Below, one piece after another: positions 32,007 through 44,697 of a stretch of DNA of 64,000 bases. The notes under the pieces were generated by a model, which was not told where the DNA came from, did no database searches, and saw only the letters and a list, made by a program, of their open reading frames with translations. Both the position numbers and the translations under genes were made by a program. The first letter of the stretch is position 1; every line of letters begins with the position of its first letter. Source of the DNA: Acidihalobacter yilgarnensis (GTDB taxonomy: Bacteria > Pseudomonadota > Gammaproteobacteria > DSM-5130 > Acidihalobacteraceae); NCBI RefSeq assembly GCF_001753245.1, contig NZ_CP017415.1, positions 124,001 through 188,000 on the forward strand, given 5' to 3'.

Positions 32007-32780
32007 ATGCCATTGGCTAGGCGCATCATCCCTTGCCTCGACGTTGACAACGGGCGCGTGGTCAAGGGCGTGCGCTTCATCGATATCCGCGATGCCGGTG
32101 ATCCAGTCGAGATCGCCCGGCGCTATGGCGAGCAGGGGGCTGACGAGATTACCTTTCTCGATATCACCGCCAGCAGCGACGAGCGCGAGACCATGGCGCA
32201 CGTGGTCGAGGCGGTGGCCGCCGAGGTCTTTATCCCGCTGACCGTCGGCGGCGGTATCCGCGCGCTGGAGGACATTCGCCGCATCCTGAATGCCGGGGCA
32301 GACAAGGTGGCGATCAATTCGGCTGCGGTGGCGCGGCCAGAGTTTGTGCGTGAAGCCGCTGAGCGCTTCGGCAACCAGTGCATCGTGGTGGCGATCGATG
32401 CCAAACGCGTCAGCGTGCCGGGCGAACCGCTCAAGTGGGAGATATTCACCCACGGTGGACGCCGTGCGACCGGCATCGACGCGATTGCGTGGGCTATCCG
32501 CATGGCCGAATACGGTGCCGGCGAGCTGCTAGTGACCAGCATGGATCGCGACGGCACTCGCGAGGGCTTTGATCTGGAATTGATGCGGGCGGTTAGCGAG
32601 GCGGTGCCGGTGCCACTGATTGCCTCCGGCGGGGTAGGCAATCTCGAGCATCTGGCCGAGGGCATTACCCAGGGCCGTGCCGACGCGGTGTTGGCGGCGA
32701 GTATCTTCCACTTTGGAGAACATACGGTAGGGGAGGCCAAGGCGCATCTTGCCGCCGAAGGCATCGAGATTCGGTTGTGA
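32007..32780 (+). CDS. hisF: Imidazole glycerol phosphate synthase, cyclase subunit
   Basis: HisF (257 residues) closes the imidazole ring using ammonia from His[16 protein letters not shown] and [13 protein letters not shown] carry the two catalytic aspartates, and LTVGGGIR and IASGGVGN bind phosphate. The start at 32007 gives the family N-terminus [12 protein letters not shown]. Confidence 0.97.
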   Translation: MPLARRIIPCLDVDNGRVVKGVRFIDIRDAGDPVEIARRYGEQGADEITFLDITASSDERETMAHVVEAVAAEVFIPLTVGGGIRALEDIRRILNAGADKVAINSAAVARPEFVREAAERFGNQCIVVAIDAKRVSVPGEPLKWEIFTHGGRRATGIDAIAWAIRMAEYGAGELLVTSMDRDGTREGFDLELMRAVSEAVPVPLIASGGVGNLEHLAEGITQGRADAVLAASIFHFGEHTVGEAKAHLAAEGIEIRL

Positions 32781-32845
32781 GCGCCAGCCGTCATGCGGAC
32801 AACGCTAGGCGCCCACGCAATGCCTAAGCGGGTACAATCTCGTTC

Positions 32846-33250
32846 ATGAATACATCAGTCGTGTCGTCGTCTCCGTGGTTGGGCGACATTCAGTGGAATA
32901 GCGAGGGCTTGGTGCCCGTCATTGCCCAGGATGCAACCAGCGGGCGGGTGCTGATGTTCGCGTGGATGAATCGAGAGGCGCTGGCGCAGACAGCGGCATC
33001 CGGCGAGGCCGTGTACTGGTCACGTTCGCGCCGCCGCCTGTGGCGCAAGGGCGAGTCTTCCGGGCACGTGCAGCGTGTGCGCGAGCTGCGCCTGGACTGC
33101 GACGGCGACGTGCTGTTGCTGCAGATCGAACAGCTCGGCGGCATTGCCTGCCATACAGGGCGCGAGAGTTGTTTCTACAGCGTCCTGCGTGAGGGCCAGT
33201 GGGTGCCGGTCGATCCGGTGCTCAAGGACCCGGAGGACATCTACGGATGA
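32846..33250 (+). CDS. hisI: Phosphoribosyl-AMP cyclohydrolase
   Basis: A separate HisI domain (134 residues) that opens the purine ring of PR-AMP. It shows [28 protein letters not shown], the metal motif [10 protein letters not shown] (acidic ligands) and [13 protein letters not shown]. Its stop overlaps the hisE start (ATGA), so the two steps that are fused in E. coli HisI are separate but coupled here. Confidence 0.96.
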   Translation: MNTSVVSSSPWLGDIQWNSEGLVPVIAQDATSGRVLMFAWMNREALAQTAASGEAVYWSRSRRRLWRKGESSGHVQRVRELRLDCDGDVLLLQIEQLGGIACHTGRESCFYSVLREGQWVPVDPVLKDPEDIYG

Positions 33251-33567
33251 GCGATCCGATCCTGGACGAGCTTGCGCGCATGCTGGAGGCACGCAAGCAG
33301 GCGGAGCCAGATGGTTCCTATGTTGCCGGCCTATACGCCAAGGGGCTTGACGCGATTCTCAAGAAGATCGGCGAGGAAGCCACCGAGACCGTGATGGCAG
33401 CCAAGGATGGCGTGCCCGACAAGATCGTGTACGAGGTGGCGGATCTCTGGTTTCACACCCTGGTATTGCTAGCGCATCAGGGCCTCGGCCCGGACCATGT
33501 GCTGGCGGAACTGGCGCGCCGGATGGGAACCTCCGGGCTGGTGGAAAAGGCGCGGCGCGGGAACTGA
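33247..33567 (+). CDS. hisE: Phosphoribosyl-ATP diphosphatase
   Basis: HisE (106 residues) is an all-helical MazG-type pyrophosphohydrolase that converts PR-ATP to PR-AMP. The metal-binding acidic pattern is seen in [17 protein letters not shown] and [14 protein letters not shown]. It starts inside the hisI stop codon and is followed by the tat genes. Confidence 0.95.
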   Translation: MSDPILDELARMLEARKQAEPDGSYVAGLYAKGLDAILKKIGEEATETVMAAKDGVPDKIVYEVADLWFHTLVLLAHQGLGPDHVLAELARRMGTSGLVEKARRGN

Positions 33568-33681
33568 ACGTCTGCGCAGCGGTTCATGTTAGTCTGCCGG
33601 ACCGGCCTCTTTGCCGATCCGGCCGGAAACGGACAAGGGCACCGCGAATGCAACGCGGGCTCAATGAGCGGGAGAACCGAT

Positions 33682-33939
33682 ATGTTGATTCCGGGTGGTT
33701 ATGAGTGGCTGGTGCTGCTGCTGGTGGTAGTGCTGGTGTTCGGGACCAAGAAGCTGCGCAATGTCGGCGGCGATCTGGGCTCCGCAGTGAAGAATTTCAA
33801 GAAATCCATGCAGGAAGGCGAGGCAGAGGCTGGCAAGCCAGAAGAGCCGTCGGCGCGCATCAAGCAGGAAGATGAGGCGGGTCGCGTGTTCGATGCCAAG
33901 ACCGAACAGCATCACGTCAAGGACAAGGACAAGGTCTGA
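33682..33939 (+). CDS. tatA: Twin-arginine translocase subunit TatA
   Basis: An 85-residue TatA: short N-terminal membrane helix ([18 protein letters not shown]), the FGTKKLRN hinge, an amphipathic helix ([11 protein letters not shown]) and a charged tail. It forms the translocation pore for folded, twin-arginine substrates. The ATG at 33682 after GGGAG is preferred; the ATG at 33664 would place six extra hydrophilic residues before the helix. Confidence 0.92.
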   Translation: MLIPGGYEWLVLLLVVVLVFGTKKLRNVGGDLGSAVKNFKKSMQEGEAEAGKPEEPSARIKQEDEAGRVFDAKTEQHHVKDKDKV

Positions 33940-33984
33940 TCGCGATCATGTTGCGATGCCGGCCTTGAGCCGCATGGAGGCTTG

Positions 33985-34524
33985 ATGTTCGACTCGGGAT
34001 TTTCCGAGCTGATGCTCATCATGATCGTGGCCCTGGTTGTCGTGGGGCCCGAGAGGTTGCCTGGGCTGGTTCGCAAGATCGGTTACTGGGTCGGCCGCTT
34101 TCGGCGCTATGCGACCACCGTGCGCGCCGAGATCGAGCGTGAGCTCAATGCCGACGAGCTTCGTAATATGCTCACCCGTCAGGAAGACGAGATACGCGAG
34201 CTGCGCGACATGCTCCAGGATACCCGCGAGCAGATGCTTGGGGAGGTTGACGATATCGCCGGCGAGGTCCGCAAGGTCGGTGAATCGCCCGCCGACCCTG
34301 CGGCAGTGAAACGTGATGAGATGCCTGGGCCAGCGCCAGTACACACCTTGGCGGAAGAATCTGAATTCGTCAGCGCCGCGTCGCGGCATGATGACAATGA
34401 CGCCCCTGCCACCCCGGTGGATGACGTCGAAGGGCATCACGAGCACGTACAGCCAGCTCAGGATCGCGTAAGCATAGAGACCTCGCCCGTAGACAAGACG
34501 ACGCATGGCCGAAAATCCGAATAA
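33985..34524 (+). CDS. tatB: Twin-arginine translocase subunit TatB
   Basis: TatB (179 residues) begins MFDSGFSELMLIMIVALVVVG with the conserved VGPERLPGLVR that sets TatB apart from TatA, followed by an amphipathic and a long acidic tail. It forms the substrate receptor with TatC. GGAGG lies six bases before the ATG at 33985. Its 3' end overlaps tatC by 20 bases. Confidence 0.94.
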   Translation: MFDSGFSELMLIMIVALVVVGPERLPGLVRKIGYWVGRFRRYATTVRAEIERELNADELRNMLTRQEDEIRELRDMLQDTREQMLGEVDDIAGEVRKVGESPADPAAVKRDEMPGPAPVHTLAEESEFVSAASRHDDNDAPATPVDDVEGHHEHVQPAQDRVSIETSPVDKTTHGRKSE

Positions 34525-35506
34525 GGAAACGCCGGAATCGCCACAGGACCCGGCGGCGGGAAGCGAGGCGCCGGAGGCGAGCGAAGGCAGCGGGCTGTCC
34601 AGCCTGATGTCGCACCTGATCGAGTTGCGCACGCGACTATTGCGCTCGATCGTCGCGGTACTGGCCCTGTTTATCGGGCTGAGTCCCTTCTCGGATCAGA
34701 TCTACAGCTGGCTGGCGGTGCCCCTGGTGGCGCAGTTGCCCAAGGGCAGCAGCATGATCGCGATCGACGTGGCCGCCCCCTTCATTGTGCCCTTCAAGCT
34801 GACCCTGCTGGTTGCGGTGGTGATCGCAATACCCTTCCTGCTGTATCAGATATGGGCCTTCGTGGCGCCAGGACTCTATCGTCACGAAAAGCGCATGGCC
34901 ATACCGCTGCTGGTGTCCAGCACATTGCTGTTCTACACGGGCATGGCCTTCGCCTACTTCATTGTCTTCCCGATGATGTTTCACTTCTTCGCCAAGGCCA
35001 CGCCGACCGACGTGAAGATGATGACCGACATCGGCGCCTATCTCGGTTTCGTATCGAATATGTTCCTGGCATTCGGCGCGGCCTTTGAGGTGCCGGTCGC
35101 GATTGTCTTGCTGACCGTCATGGGTTTCGTCACGCCGGACAAGCTGGCGGGGGCGCGGCCCTACATCATCGTGGCCGCGTTCGTGATCGGCATGTTGCTG
35201 ACTCCCCCGGACGTGATGTCGCAGGTCTCGCTCGCCATTCCGCTGCTGCTGCTGTTCGAGATCGGCCTGCTGGTCTCGCGGATGGTGGTGCGCCGCAAGG
35301 CCGCGCGGGAGACGGCCGAAGCCGACGAATACGAGGCGGAGTCAGGCGAAACCACCGTCTACCCGGCACCCATGAGCGATGAGGCGATGACGCGCGCACT
35401 GGATGAGGCCGAGGCCGACGAGCGTGCGCAGCAAGCCGCCAACGAAAAGAATACGGACGACAAGGGACCGACCGACGCCAGTCCTGACGACGAACGCAAG
35501 CCTTGA
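34505..35506 (+). CDS. tatC: Twin-arginine translocase subunit TatC with extended acidic tails
   Basis: TatC binds the twin-arginine signal. Six membrane helices are evident, with the conserved MSHLIELRTRLLRS start of the core and GLYRHEKR and FEVPVAI motifs. At 333 residues it is longer than the usual 250: about 30 acidic residues precede the core and about 65, rich in Glu/Asp/Ala, follow it. The tails are low-complexity and probably cytoplasmic. Its presence fits Tat-exported cofactor enzymes. Confidence 0.95.
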   Translation: MAENPNKETPESPQDPAAGSEAPEASEGSGLSSLMSHLIELRTRLLRSIVAVLALFIGLSPFSDQIYSWLAVPLVAQLPKGSSMIAIDVAAPFIVPFKLTLLVAVVIAIPFLLYQIWAFVAPGLYRHEKRMAIPLLVSSTLLFYTGMAFAYFIVFPMMFHFFAKATPTDVKMMTDIGAYLGFVSNMFLAFGAAFEVPVAIVLLTVMGFVTPDKLAGARPYIIVAAFVIGMLLTPPDVMSQVSLAIPLLLLFEIGLLVSRMVVRRKAARETAEADEYEAESGETTVYPAPMSDEAMTRALDEAEADERAQQAANEKNTDDKGPTDASPDDERKP

Positions 35507-35585
35507 GGCATCCGCCCCGGCGGGGACGCGGCCGGCCGATACTGATAAAATCGCCGGCCCCAACCGCCATTTTCTAGAGACGATC

Positions 35586-37119
<1,534 letters not shown>

Positions 37120-37132
<13 letters not shown>

Positions 37133-37991
37133 ACGATCGTCCCGGCCGGGCGTAACGCCGCTCGGCCGTGTTCGACCAGCCGCTCGGGGCCAGCGTAGAC
37201 GTTGAAGCGCGGCGGGCGCAAAAAACCGATCAAGGTCATCCCCGATGCGTTCGCCAGTTCGACCGCGAGGCTGCTCGGCGCAGAAACCGCGGCGAGGATC
37301 GGGATGCGTGCACGGATGCACTTCTTGACGATTTCGTAGCTGGTGCGCCCGCTGACCATCAGCATGTGGCGTGAGAGTGGCAGCCGGTTTTCCAGATACG
37401 CCCAACCGACGACCTTGTCGACGGCGTTATGACGTCCCACGTCCTCCTCCAGTCGCAGCAGCCGGCCTTGTAGATCGAACAGTGCCGCCGCATGCAGTCC
37501 CCCGAGCTTGCGAACAGCGTTTGTGCCTTGTGCAGGCGTTCGGGCAGCTCGAGGATGCGTTGTACTGGAACGGGGGGTATGACATCTAACGGGTGTGACG
37601 CGAGCAGGGCATCGAGCTCGAAATGGCTGTCCCCGCAGATACCGCAGGCACTGGTGATCGGGGTCAGTCGTGGTGCTGCGGCAGGTTGCGGTGCAGTCCC
37701 GCGACGCAGGTGAATCTGAATGCGATTGGGGTGCGGCTGACGAATGCGTAGCAGTTTGTCCGCAGTGTCCAAAATGCCCATGTCGTGTAGGAGCCCGACG
37801 GCGAGGAGTGCGTCGGCGCCGGGTGTACGCATGGTGACGAGCCGGTTGAAGGGTTCCTCGCCGTAACGGATTTCCAACGGGGACTCCTCGGCCAAGGCAT
37901 CGAAATCCGGGAACAGTGCCCCGTTCCCGGTATGACGCCAGACCGCGGCGCGCTCGTTGGCATCGTCCGGCAGGCTAAAGATCGAATTCAT
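37120..37991 (-). CDS. fdhD: Formate dehydrogenase accessory sulfurtransferase FdhD (one-base frameshift as given)
   Basis: FdhD passes sulfur from a cysteine desulfurase to the molybdenum cofactor of formate dehydrogenases. The N-terminal part includes EPFNRLVTMRTPGAD and the TSACGICGD cysteine motif. The frame breaks at a run of five C (37499-37503). One more base turns the out-of-frame tail into SGGLHAAALFDLQG and EDVGRHNAVDKVVGWA, the family C-terminal motifs, ending with PPRFNVYAGPERL. Restored length 290. The start overlaps the stop of the DUF1641 gene, in one operon with fdhF. Confidence 0.9.
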
Positions 37992-38425
37992 GTACCGAGT
38001 TCGCGGTTGAAGGCCTTGAGGAAGGCGGCGATACCGGTTACAGCCTCCCACAGCTCGCGGTCGCGCAGTAGCTTGAACACGGCTGAAATTCCTGCCTGTT
38101 GGGGCTGATCATCCAGCGCTGTTTGTTCGAGCGCGGCCAGTCCACCGTCGAGCGCGCCGATCAGTCGCTCGATACGTGCCATGTCGAGTTCGCCAAGTAG
38201 GGCAATGAGCCGGGTGAAGTTGAGCATGAGGCGCCGGCTGCCTTCGCGATCAAGCAGCTCCGCGATCTGCGTGGTCAGCTCCGGTCCCGCGCCCAGCGCA
38301 TTGTTGACGAGGCGCAACATATCCTTTTCATGGAGGAGTCTGACCAGCTGATCCAGCGCGGCACGCGCGTCGGCGTCCTGATCCTGCTGGCGCGGCGGTG
38401 GTGTGTACGCAAGTGGCGTTGCCAT
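37988..38425 (-). CDS. DUF1641 protein, formate dehydrogenase partner
   Basis: 145 residues, helical, ending in a segment (LLRDRELWEAVTGIAAFLKAF) typical of DUF1641. Family members such as B. subtilis YjgD and YrhD are encoded next to FdhF-like oxidoreductases (YjgC, YrhE). It has no cofactor motif; a structural or assembly subunit is a reasonable guess. It lies three bases after fdhF and overlaps fdhD. Confidence 0.85.
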   Translation of the reverse strand: MATPLAYTPPPRQQDQDADARAALDQLVRLLHEKDMLRLVNNALGAGPELTTQIAELLDREGSRRLMLNFTRLIALLGELDMARIERLIGALDGGLAALEQTALDDQPQQAGISAVFKLLRDRELWEAVTGIAAFLKAFNRELGT

Positions 38426-38428
38426 GGC

Positions 38429-41389
38429 TTAGAGGCCTCCGTTGTCGGGCAGCTTGTGCGGGGGGCGTTGGTAATCGGCTCGCCGCCACTTCTCGCGTAG
38501 CTCGGGCCCGCTTCTGGGCGTGGGTTTGCCGTAGCGGGAGTTGTTTGAGGGTAATGGACTGGGGCCCTGAGTTTCGAGCACTTCCAGCGTGATCGACAAC
38601 TCCTTGTAGGCCGGCGTGTGCGTATCGCGGTCGGTGTGGCTGCCAGTGAGGATGTTGATGGGTTCCGCCACCGAGTTCATCGGCATGTACAGCTCATCGC
38701 CCTGCACACGGTCGGTGACCAAGGCGCGTGCCTCGATGCTGCCACGACGTGAGGTCAGGCGGACCAAGCTACCATCGCTGACGCCGCGCTTGCTCGCGAG
38801 TTCGGGCGATAGCTCGACGAAGGTGTTCGGTACCTTGTCGTGGATGCCCTGTGAGCGGTTGGTCATATTGCCTTCGTGAAAATGCTCCAGCAGCCGGCCA
38901 TTGTTGAGGTGTAGGTCATAGCGCTGATCCGGCATCTCTGTGGGTTCGATCCAGTCGAGAGGATGTAGACGCGCGCGGCCGTCCGGGAATGGGAAGCGGT
39001 CGGTGAACAGAATAGGCGTGTCGGTGCCATCCTGGGCTACCGGCCATTGCAGTGACTTGAAGCCCTCCAGGCGGCTGTAGTCGACGCCTGCGAACAAGGG
39101 GGTCAGGCTCGCAGCTTCGGCCATGATTTCACTGGGATGTGTGTAGCCCCAAGGGCGTCCCAATCGGTCGGCAAGATCGGTGAGAATGCGCCAGTCCGGG
39201 CGGGAATCCTTGAGCGGGGGCATGACCTCGTAGAGGCGCTGAATCCGGCGCTCGGTATTGGTGAAGGTGCCCTCTTTTTCGACGCTGGGAGAGGCCGGCA
39301 GGACCACGTCGGCAAATTGCGCGGTGCGTGAGAGGAAGATGTCCTGCACCACGAAGAAGTCGAGTTTCTCGAAGGCCGACTGTACATACAAGGCATTGGA
39401 ATCGACCAAGGCCATGTCTTCGCCGATGACGTACATCGACTTGAGCGTACCGGCATGGACCGCGTCGACCATTTCGTGATTGTCGAGGCCGGTTTTCTCG
39501 GGCAGCTTGACGCCCCAGCCTTGGCCGAAGCGCGCGCGCGCGGTTTCGTCGTCGACCGGCGAATAGCCGGGCAGAAAGGCGGTTAGCGCACCGAAGTCGC
39601 TGGCACCCTGCACGTTATTATGTCCGCGCAACGGGTAGGCGCCGGTGCCGGGGCGGCCGTAGTTGCCGGTGATCAGTAGCAGGTTGGAGATGGCGGTACT
39701 GGTGTCCGAGCCGCCGCAGTGCTGGGTAACGCCCATGGCCCACAGTGCGCACACGCCGCTGCTGTGCGCGATGCGTTCGGCCAGATCGCGCAGGGTGTCG
39801 GCGGGGATGCTGGAGATGGCTTCGGCGTATTCCAAAGTGAAGGGTTCGAGTGAGGCGCGCAGCTCGTCCAGGCCGTTGACGCGCTCGGCGAGAAAGCCCT
39901 TGTCCTCCAGACCGTGATCGAGAATATAGCGGCTCAGCGCAGACAGCCAGACGAGATCGGTGCTGGGCCGCGGACGGATGAATATGTCGGCACGCTCGGC
40001 CATCTCGTGCTTGCGCAGATCGGCGACGACGAGTTGTTGGCCGTGCAGCTTGTGTGCGCGCTTGACGCGCGTGGCGAGCACGGGATGGCTCTCGGCGGTG
40101 TTGGAGCCGACGATCAGTACGAGATCGGCCTGCTCGATGGAGGCGATACCACCCGAATCGCCACCGTAGGCGACGGTGCGGAACAGGCCCATGGTGGCTG
40201 GGTTCTGACAGTAACGCGAGCAGTTGTCGATGTTGTTGGTGCCGATCACGCCGCGCGCCAGTTTCTGCATCAGATAGGCCTCCTCATTGGTGCACTTGGA
40301 GGAGGCGATGAAGCCGAGTGCGTCCGGGCCGTGGGCGTCTTTGATCTCGCCGAAACGGCGTGCGATCAGGCCGAGTGCCTCGTCCCAGCTGGCCTCGCGG
40401 AAGCGACCGTTTTCGCGGATCAGCGGTGAGGTCAGACGGTCCTCGTGGTTGACGAAGTCCCAGCCGAACTTGCCCTTGACACAGGTAGAGACGCCATTGG
40501 CGGGGCCTTCGAGCGGCTCGACCTTGAGAATGTCGCGGCCGCGGGTCCACATCTCGAAGCTACAGCCGACGCCGCAATAGGTGCACACCGTCTTGGTACG
40601 GCGCACGTCCTGCTTGCGCATGGTGGCGTCGAGTTCGGATATCGCGATGATGGGAATGAAGCCGATGGCGGGCTCGACGGCCTTGACGGCATTGATCATC
40701 GGTTGCCGGGCCTTTTCGGGGACTGCAGTGAATACGCCAGCCTGACCGAGCATGCTTTTTTCCATCAGGGCGTTGCAGGGGCAGACGGTGATGCAGTGGC
40801 CACAGGAGACGCAGCTCGACTCGTTGATCGGGCTGCCGCCATCCCAGACCACGCGAGGGCGTTCGAGGCTCCAGTCAATGCTCAGCGTTTCGTTGACCTG
40901 CAAGTTCTGGCAGGCCTCGACGCAGCGGCCGCAGAGGATGCACTGATCGGGGTCGTAGCGGTAGAACGGATTGCTGGCGTCGATCTCGTAGGGCTTGGTC
41001 GTGAAGGGATAGGACTGATGGCTGACGTCCATATCACGGACGGTATTGTGGACGGTACAATTGCCGTTGTTGTTGTCGCAGAGGGTGCAATAGAGATCGT
41101 GATTCTTGAGGACGCGACTGAGGCCTTCCTCGCGGGCTTCGACGGCCTCGTCGGAATCGAGGTGGATGTCCATGCCCTGTGCGAGCGTGGTCGCGCAGGC
41201 CCGTCGTGGACTGCCGTCAACCGTGATCCAGCAGGTGTCGCAGCTCTGGATCGGTCCGAGCGCGGGGTGGTAGCAGATGTGCGGGACAGCGAGGCCGTTG
41301 TGTTCGAGAAACGGTATCAGTGCTTCATCGGCTTCGCCGAGGAGCGTCTCGCCATTGACCGTGACCCGGCATTTTGACCCTTGATCCAT
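38429..41389 (-). CDS. fdhF: FdhF-like molybdenum oxidoreductase (putative formate dehydrogenase alpha subunit)
   Basis: 986 residues. Order: [2Fe-2S] domain (C39, C50, C53, C65), His-Cys cluster region (H97, C101, C104, C111), two [4Fe-4S] clusters (C150-C160 and C193-C203 groups), then the molybdopterin domain with its own cluster (CTYCGVGC, 269-276, and C303) and the C-terminal cofactor domain. The metal ligand is a plain Cys394, not selenocysteine, in SRYCQNPATMG; the next residue is Gln395 where classic formate dehydrogenases have His. With DUF1641 and fdhD beside it, this is the YjgC/YrhE-type enzyme. Formate as substrate is likely but not proven. ATG at 41389 follows GGAGAT. Confidence 0.9.
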   Translation of the reverse strand: MDQGSKCRVTVNGETLLGEADEALIPFLEHNGLAVPHICYHPALGPIQSCDTCWITVDGSPRRACATTLAQGMDIHLDSDEAVEAREEGLSRVLKNHDLYCTLCDNNNGNCTVHNTVRDMDVSHQSYPFTTKPYEIDASNPFYRYDPDQCILCGRCVEACQNLQVNETLSIDWSLERPRVVWDGGSPINESSCVSCGHCITVCPCNALMEKSMLGQAGVFTAVPEKARQPMINAVKAVEPAIGFIPIIAISELDATMRKQDVRRTKTVCTYCGVGCSFEMWTRGRDILKVEPLEGPANGVSTCVKGKFGWDFVNHEDRLTSPLIRENGRFREASWDEALGLIARRFGEIKDAHGPDALGFIASSKCTNEEAYLMQKLARGVIGTNNIDNCSRYCQNPATMGLFRTVAYGGDSGGIASIEQADLVLIVGSNTAESHPVLATRVKRAHKLHGQQLVVADLRKHEMAERADIFIRPRPSTDLVWLSALSRYILDHGLEDKGFLAERVNGLDELRASLEPFTLEYAEAISSIPADTLRDLAERIAHSSGVCALWAMGVTQHCGGSDTSTAISNLLLITGNYGRPGTGAYPLRGHNNVQGASDFGALTAFLPGYSPVDDETARARFGQGWGVKLPEKTGLDNHEMVDAVHAGTLKSMYVIGEDMALVDSNALYVQSAFEKLDFFVVQDIFLSRTAQFADVVLPASPSVEKEGTFTNTERRIQRLYEVMPPLKDSRPDWRILTDLADRLGRPWGYTHPSEIMAEAASLTPLFAGVDYSRLEGFKSLQWPVAQDGTDTPILFTDRFPFPDGRARLHPLDWIEPTEMPDQRYDLHLNNGRLLEHFHEGNMTNRSQGIHDKVPNTFVELSPELASKRGVSDGSLVRLTSRRGSIEARALVTDRVQGDELYMPMNSVAEPINILTGSHTDRDTHTPAYKELSITLEVLETQGPSPLPSNNSRYGKPTPRSGPELREKWRRADYQRPPHKLPDNGGL

Positions 41390-41509
41390 GATGCGATCTC
41401 CTGGGCTAGTGTGGACGCACAGACTATGACAACATCTATTATCAGGCAAATTTCTTTTGTATATTTTATCTATTTAAATTTCCGATAATTTGGCGCCTAA
41501 GGTCATCTC
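41390..41509. promoter_or_regulatory. AT-rich divergent control region between fdhF and the LysR gene
   Basis: The 120 bases between the divergent starts include a markedly AT-rich core (about 41431-41490). ATTATC at 41438-41443 and GATAAT at 41484-41489 form an inverted pair. LysR-type regulators usually bind such divergent regions, so this is the probable operator for both genes; exact sites are not proven. Confidence 0.5.
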
Positions 41510-42406
41510 ATGGTCAATCCGCAACATCTGCTTACCTTTACCGTTGTCGCGCGCCTGCGCAGTATCAGCCGTGCGGCCGACGCCCTGTATTTGAGCCAGC
41601 CCGCGGTCTCCGGACAGCTCCGGCAGTTGCAGAATCTGGTGGGCGAACCGCTTTATACCCGGCGCGGCTACGGTATCGAGCTGACCGCCGCCGGGCAGGG
41701 GTTGCAACGATATGCCGAAACCCTGCGGCGCGCGCATGCGCAGGCCGACGACTATATCCGCCAGTTGCAGGGCGTCGAGGCCGGGAGCATCCATATCGGT
41801 TCGACCAGTACGCTCGCCAGCTATTACCTGCCGGAATGTGTCGTGCGGTTTCAGCAGGATTACCCCGGTGTTTCGGTGTATATCGATACCGACAGCTCAC
41901 TGGCGCTGATGCATCGACTGGAAGAGTTCGACATCGGGATGGTCGAGGGGCCATTGCCCGATGTGCCAATGTCCGGGCAATACGAACTGCTGCCTTGGGT
42001 GGCTGACGAGGTCGTTTTAGTATTGCGTGCCGAACATCCACTTGCACAGCGTTACCCTGAGGTTGTGCCGATGAGCGCGTTGGCCGACTACCCGATCATC
42101 TGGCGCGAACCGACTTCGGGTGCGCGTCAGACCTTCGAGCGGGCGCTGGCCGAGGCAGGTATGCATCTGCCGGTGAAGATCGTGGTGACCGGCGTGGACG
42201 CGATCAAGGAGGCGGTGCGTGCGGGTCTGGGCATCGGGTTCGCCTCGTTCCGTGCGCTCGCGCATGCCGGGCCTGAGCTCGTTTATCGACACCTTGAACA
42301 TGCCCGTGGCATCTGCTGGAACCTCTATATCGCGGCTCCAGTCGGGCGCTTGCGCTCGCGCGCGACGCAATCCTTCCTGGACGCGCTTGCGCGGGTCGAG
42401 GATTGA
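41510..42406 (+). CDS. LysR-type transcriptional regulator
   Basis: 298 residues with an N-terminal winged helix-turn-helix (SISRAADALYLSQPAVSGQL) and a C-terminal periplasmic-binding-like effector domain (STSTLASYYLPECVVRFQQ, GLGIGFASFRAL). The pattern resembles the CysB/CbbR/YeiE group. Being divergent from fdhF, it most likely controls the formate dehydrogenase operon; the effector is unknown. Confidence 0.88.
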   Translation: MVNPQHLLTFTVVARLRSISRAADALYLSQPAVSGQLRQLQNLVGEPLYTRRGYGIELTAAGQGLQRYAETLRRAHAQADDYIRQLQGVEAGSIHIGSTSTLASYYLPECVVRFQQDYPGVSVYIDTDSSLALMHRLEEFDIGMVEGPLPDVPMSGQYELLPWVADEVVLVLRAEHPLAQRYPEVVPMSALADYPIIWREPTSGARQTFERALAEAGMHLPVKIVVTGVDAIKEAVRAGLGIGFASFRALAHAGPELVYRHLEHARGICWNLYIAAPVGRLRSRATQSFLDALARVED

Positions 42407-42486
42407 GGGCGCGACCCGCGCGTGCTTAACGACCCAGTTAATGCCTGTATAATGGAATTTTGTCTGTCGGCCGGGGTCAGCACTGA

Positions 42487-43342
42487 ATGGACGCACCGCG
42501 CACGGAGAACGATTTGCTCTTGGAGGCCCTGCAACGCTTGGGTGCCTATCATTTTCAGACACGCCTGGACGCCGGGGATTTCCCTACGATGGGGCCTCTG
42601 GCCGATGCCTTCAATACCATGGCCGACTCGATCGAGGCCTTCGTAAGCAACGATGTGACGCGCCGCGTCACCTGGTCCGAGCGTGACCGTCTGACCTGCA
42701 TGAGCCAGCTGACGGCCGGCATCGCGCACGAGATACGCAATCCTCTTGAGGCGATCGTCAATTCAATCGCCCTGCTGGTACGTAATAATCTGAGTCCCCG
42801 CGAGAAGCAGGAGCTTTCGGGGATCGTTTCCGACGAATGCACCCGGTTGCAGCGCATTTTCAGGCATTTCATACAGTTTTCGCGTTTTCCGATCGCGCGT
42901 ATGGAGGCGACCGATATCGGCGAGGCAATACATAAGCTGTACACGCTCCTGAGCACGAATAACCCAGAGTCGGTGGATTTCGTATTGGAATCCGGCGCCG
43001 AGGGGGTGATGGTGTTGTGCGACGCCGATCTGATCCACCAGGCTCTGATGAATCTGATGCTCAACGCAATCGAGGCGATGCCAGAGGGTGGGCGGCTCGC
43101 GGTGCGCGTGACGTCGGACGAACGTCACGTCACGGTGTGTGTGACGGATAGTGGAGAAGGTATTCCCGCGGAGCGCCTTGAGCAGATCATGGAACCCTTC
43201 TACACCAGCCGGCCTACCGGGGTCGGCCTGGGGCTGGCCATCACCCAGCACATCCTGGCCCAGCATGGCAGTCGGCTGGAGATGAGCAGCGATCCGGGAC
43301 AGGGTGCAAAAGCCTCGTTCACGCTGCCCAGGGCCAGAAGCC

Positions 43343-43350
<8 letters not shown>
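42487..43350 (+). CDS. Soluble sensor histidine kinase
   Basis: 287 residues without a signal or membrane helix. A short HAMP-like segment (MGPLADAFNTMADSIEAF) leads directly into HisKA (GIAHEIRNPLEAIV phosphoacceptor) and HATPase_c (NLMLNAIEAMPEGG, DSGEGIPAE, TGVGLGLAI). No separate sensory domain is visible, so the input must come through the short N-terminus or a partner. It overlaps the regulator gene by eight bases, forming a two-component pair; the LysR gene lies 80 bases upstream. Confidence 0.9.
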
Positions 43351-44689
<1,339 letters not shown>

Positions 44690-44697
44690 CTGGGGGC

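Noticed and set aside
30662-32080. A 472-codon open frame on the minus strand across hisH and hisA
   Set aside because: It is the mirror of two well-conserved genes, has no family motif and no ribosome site; long antisense frames are expected in GC-rich DNA.
40445-41377. A 310-codon plus-strand open frame opposite the N-terminal half of fdhF
   Set aside because: It lies wholly within a conserved cofactor-binding region on the other strand and matches no family.
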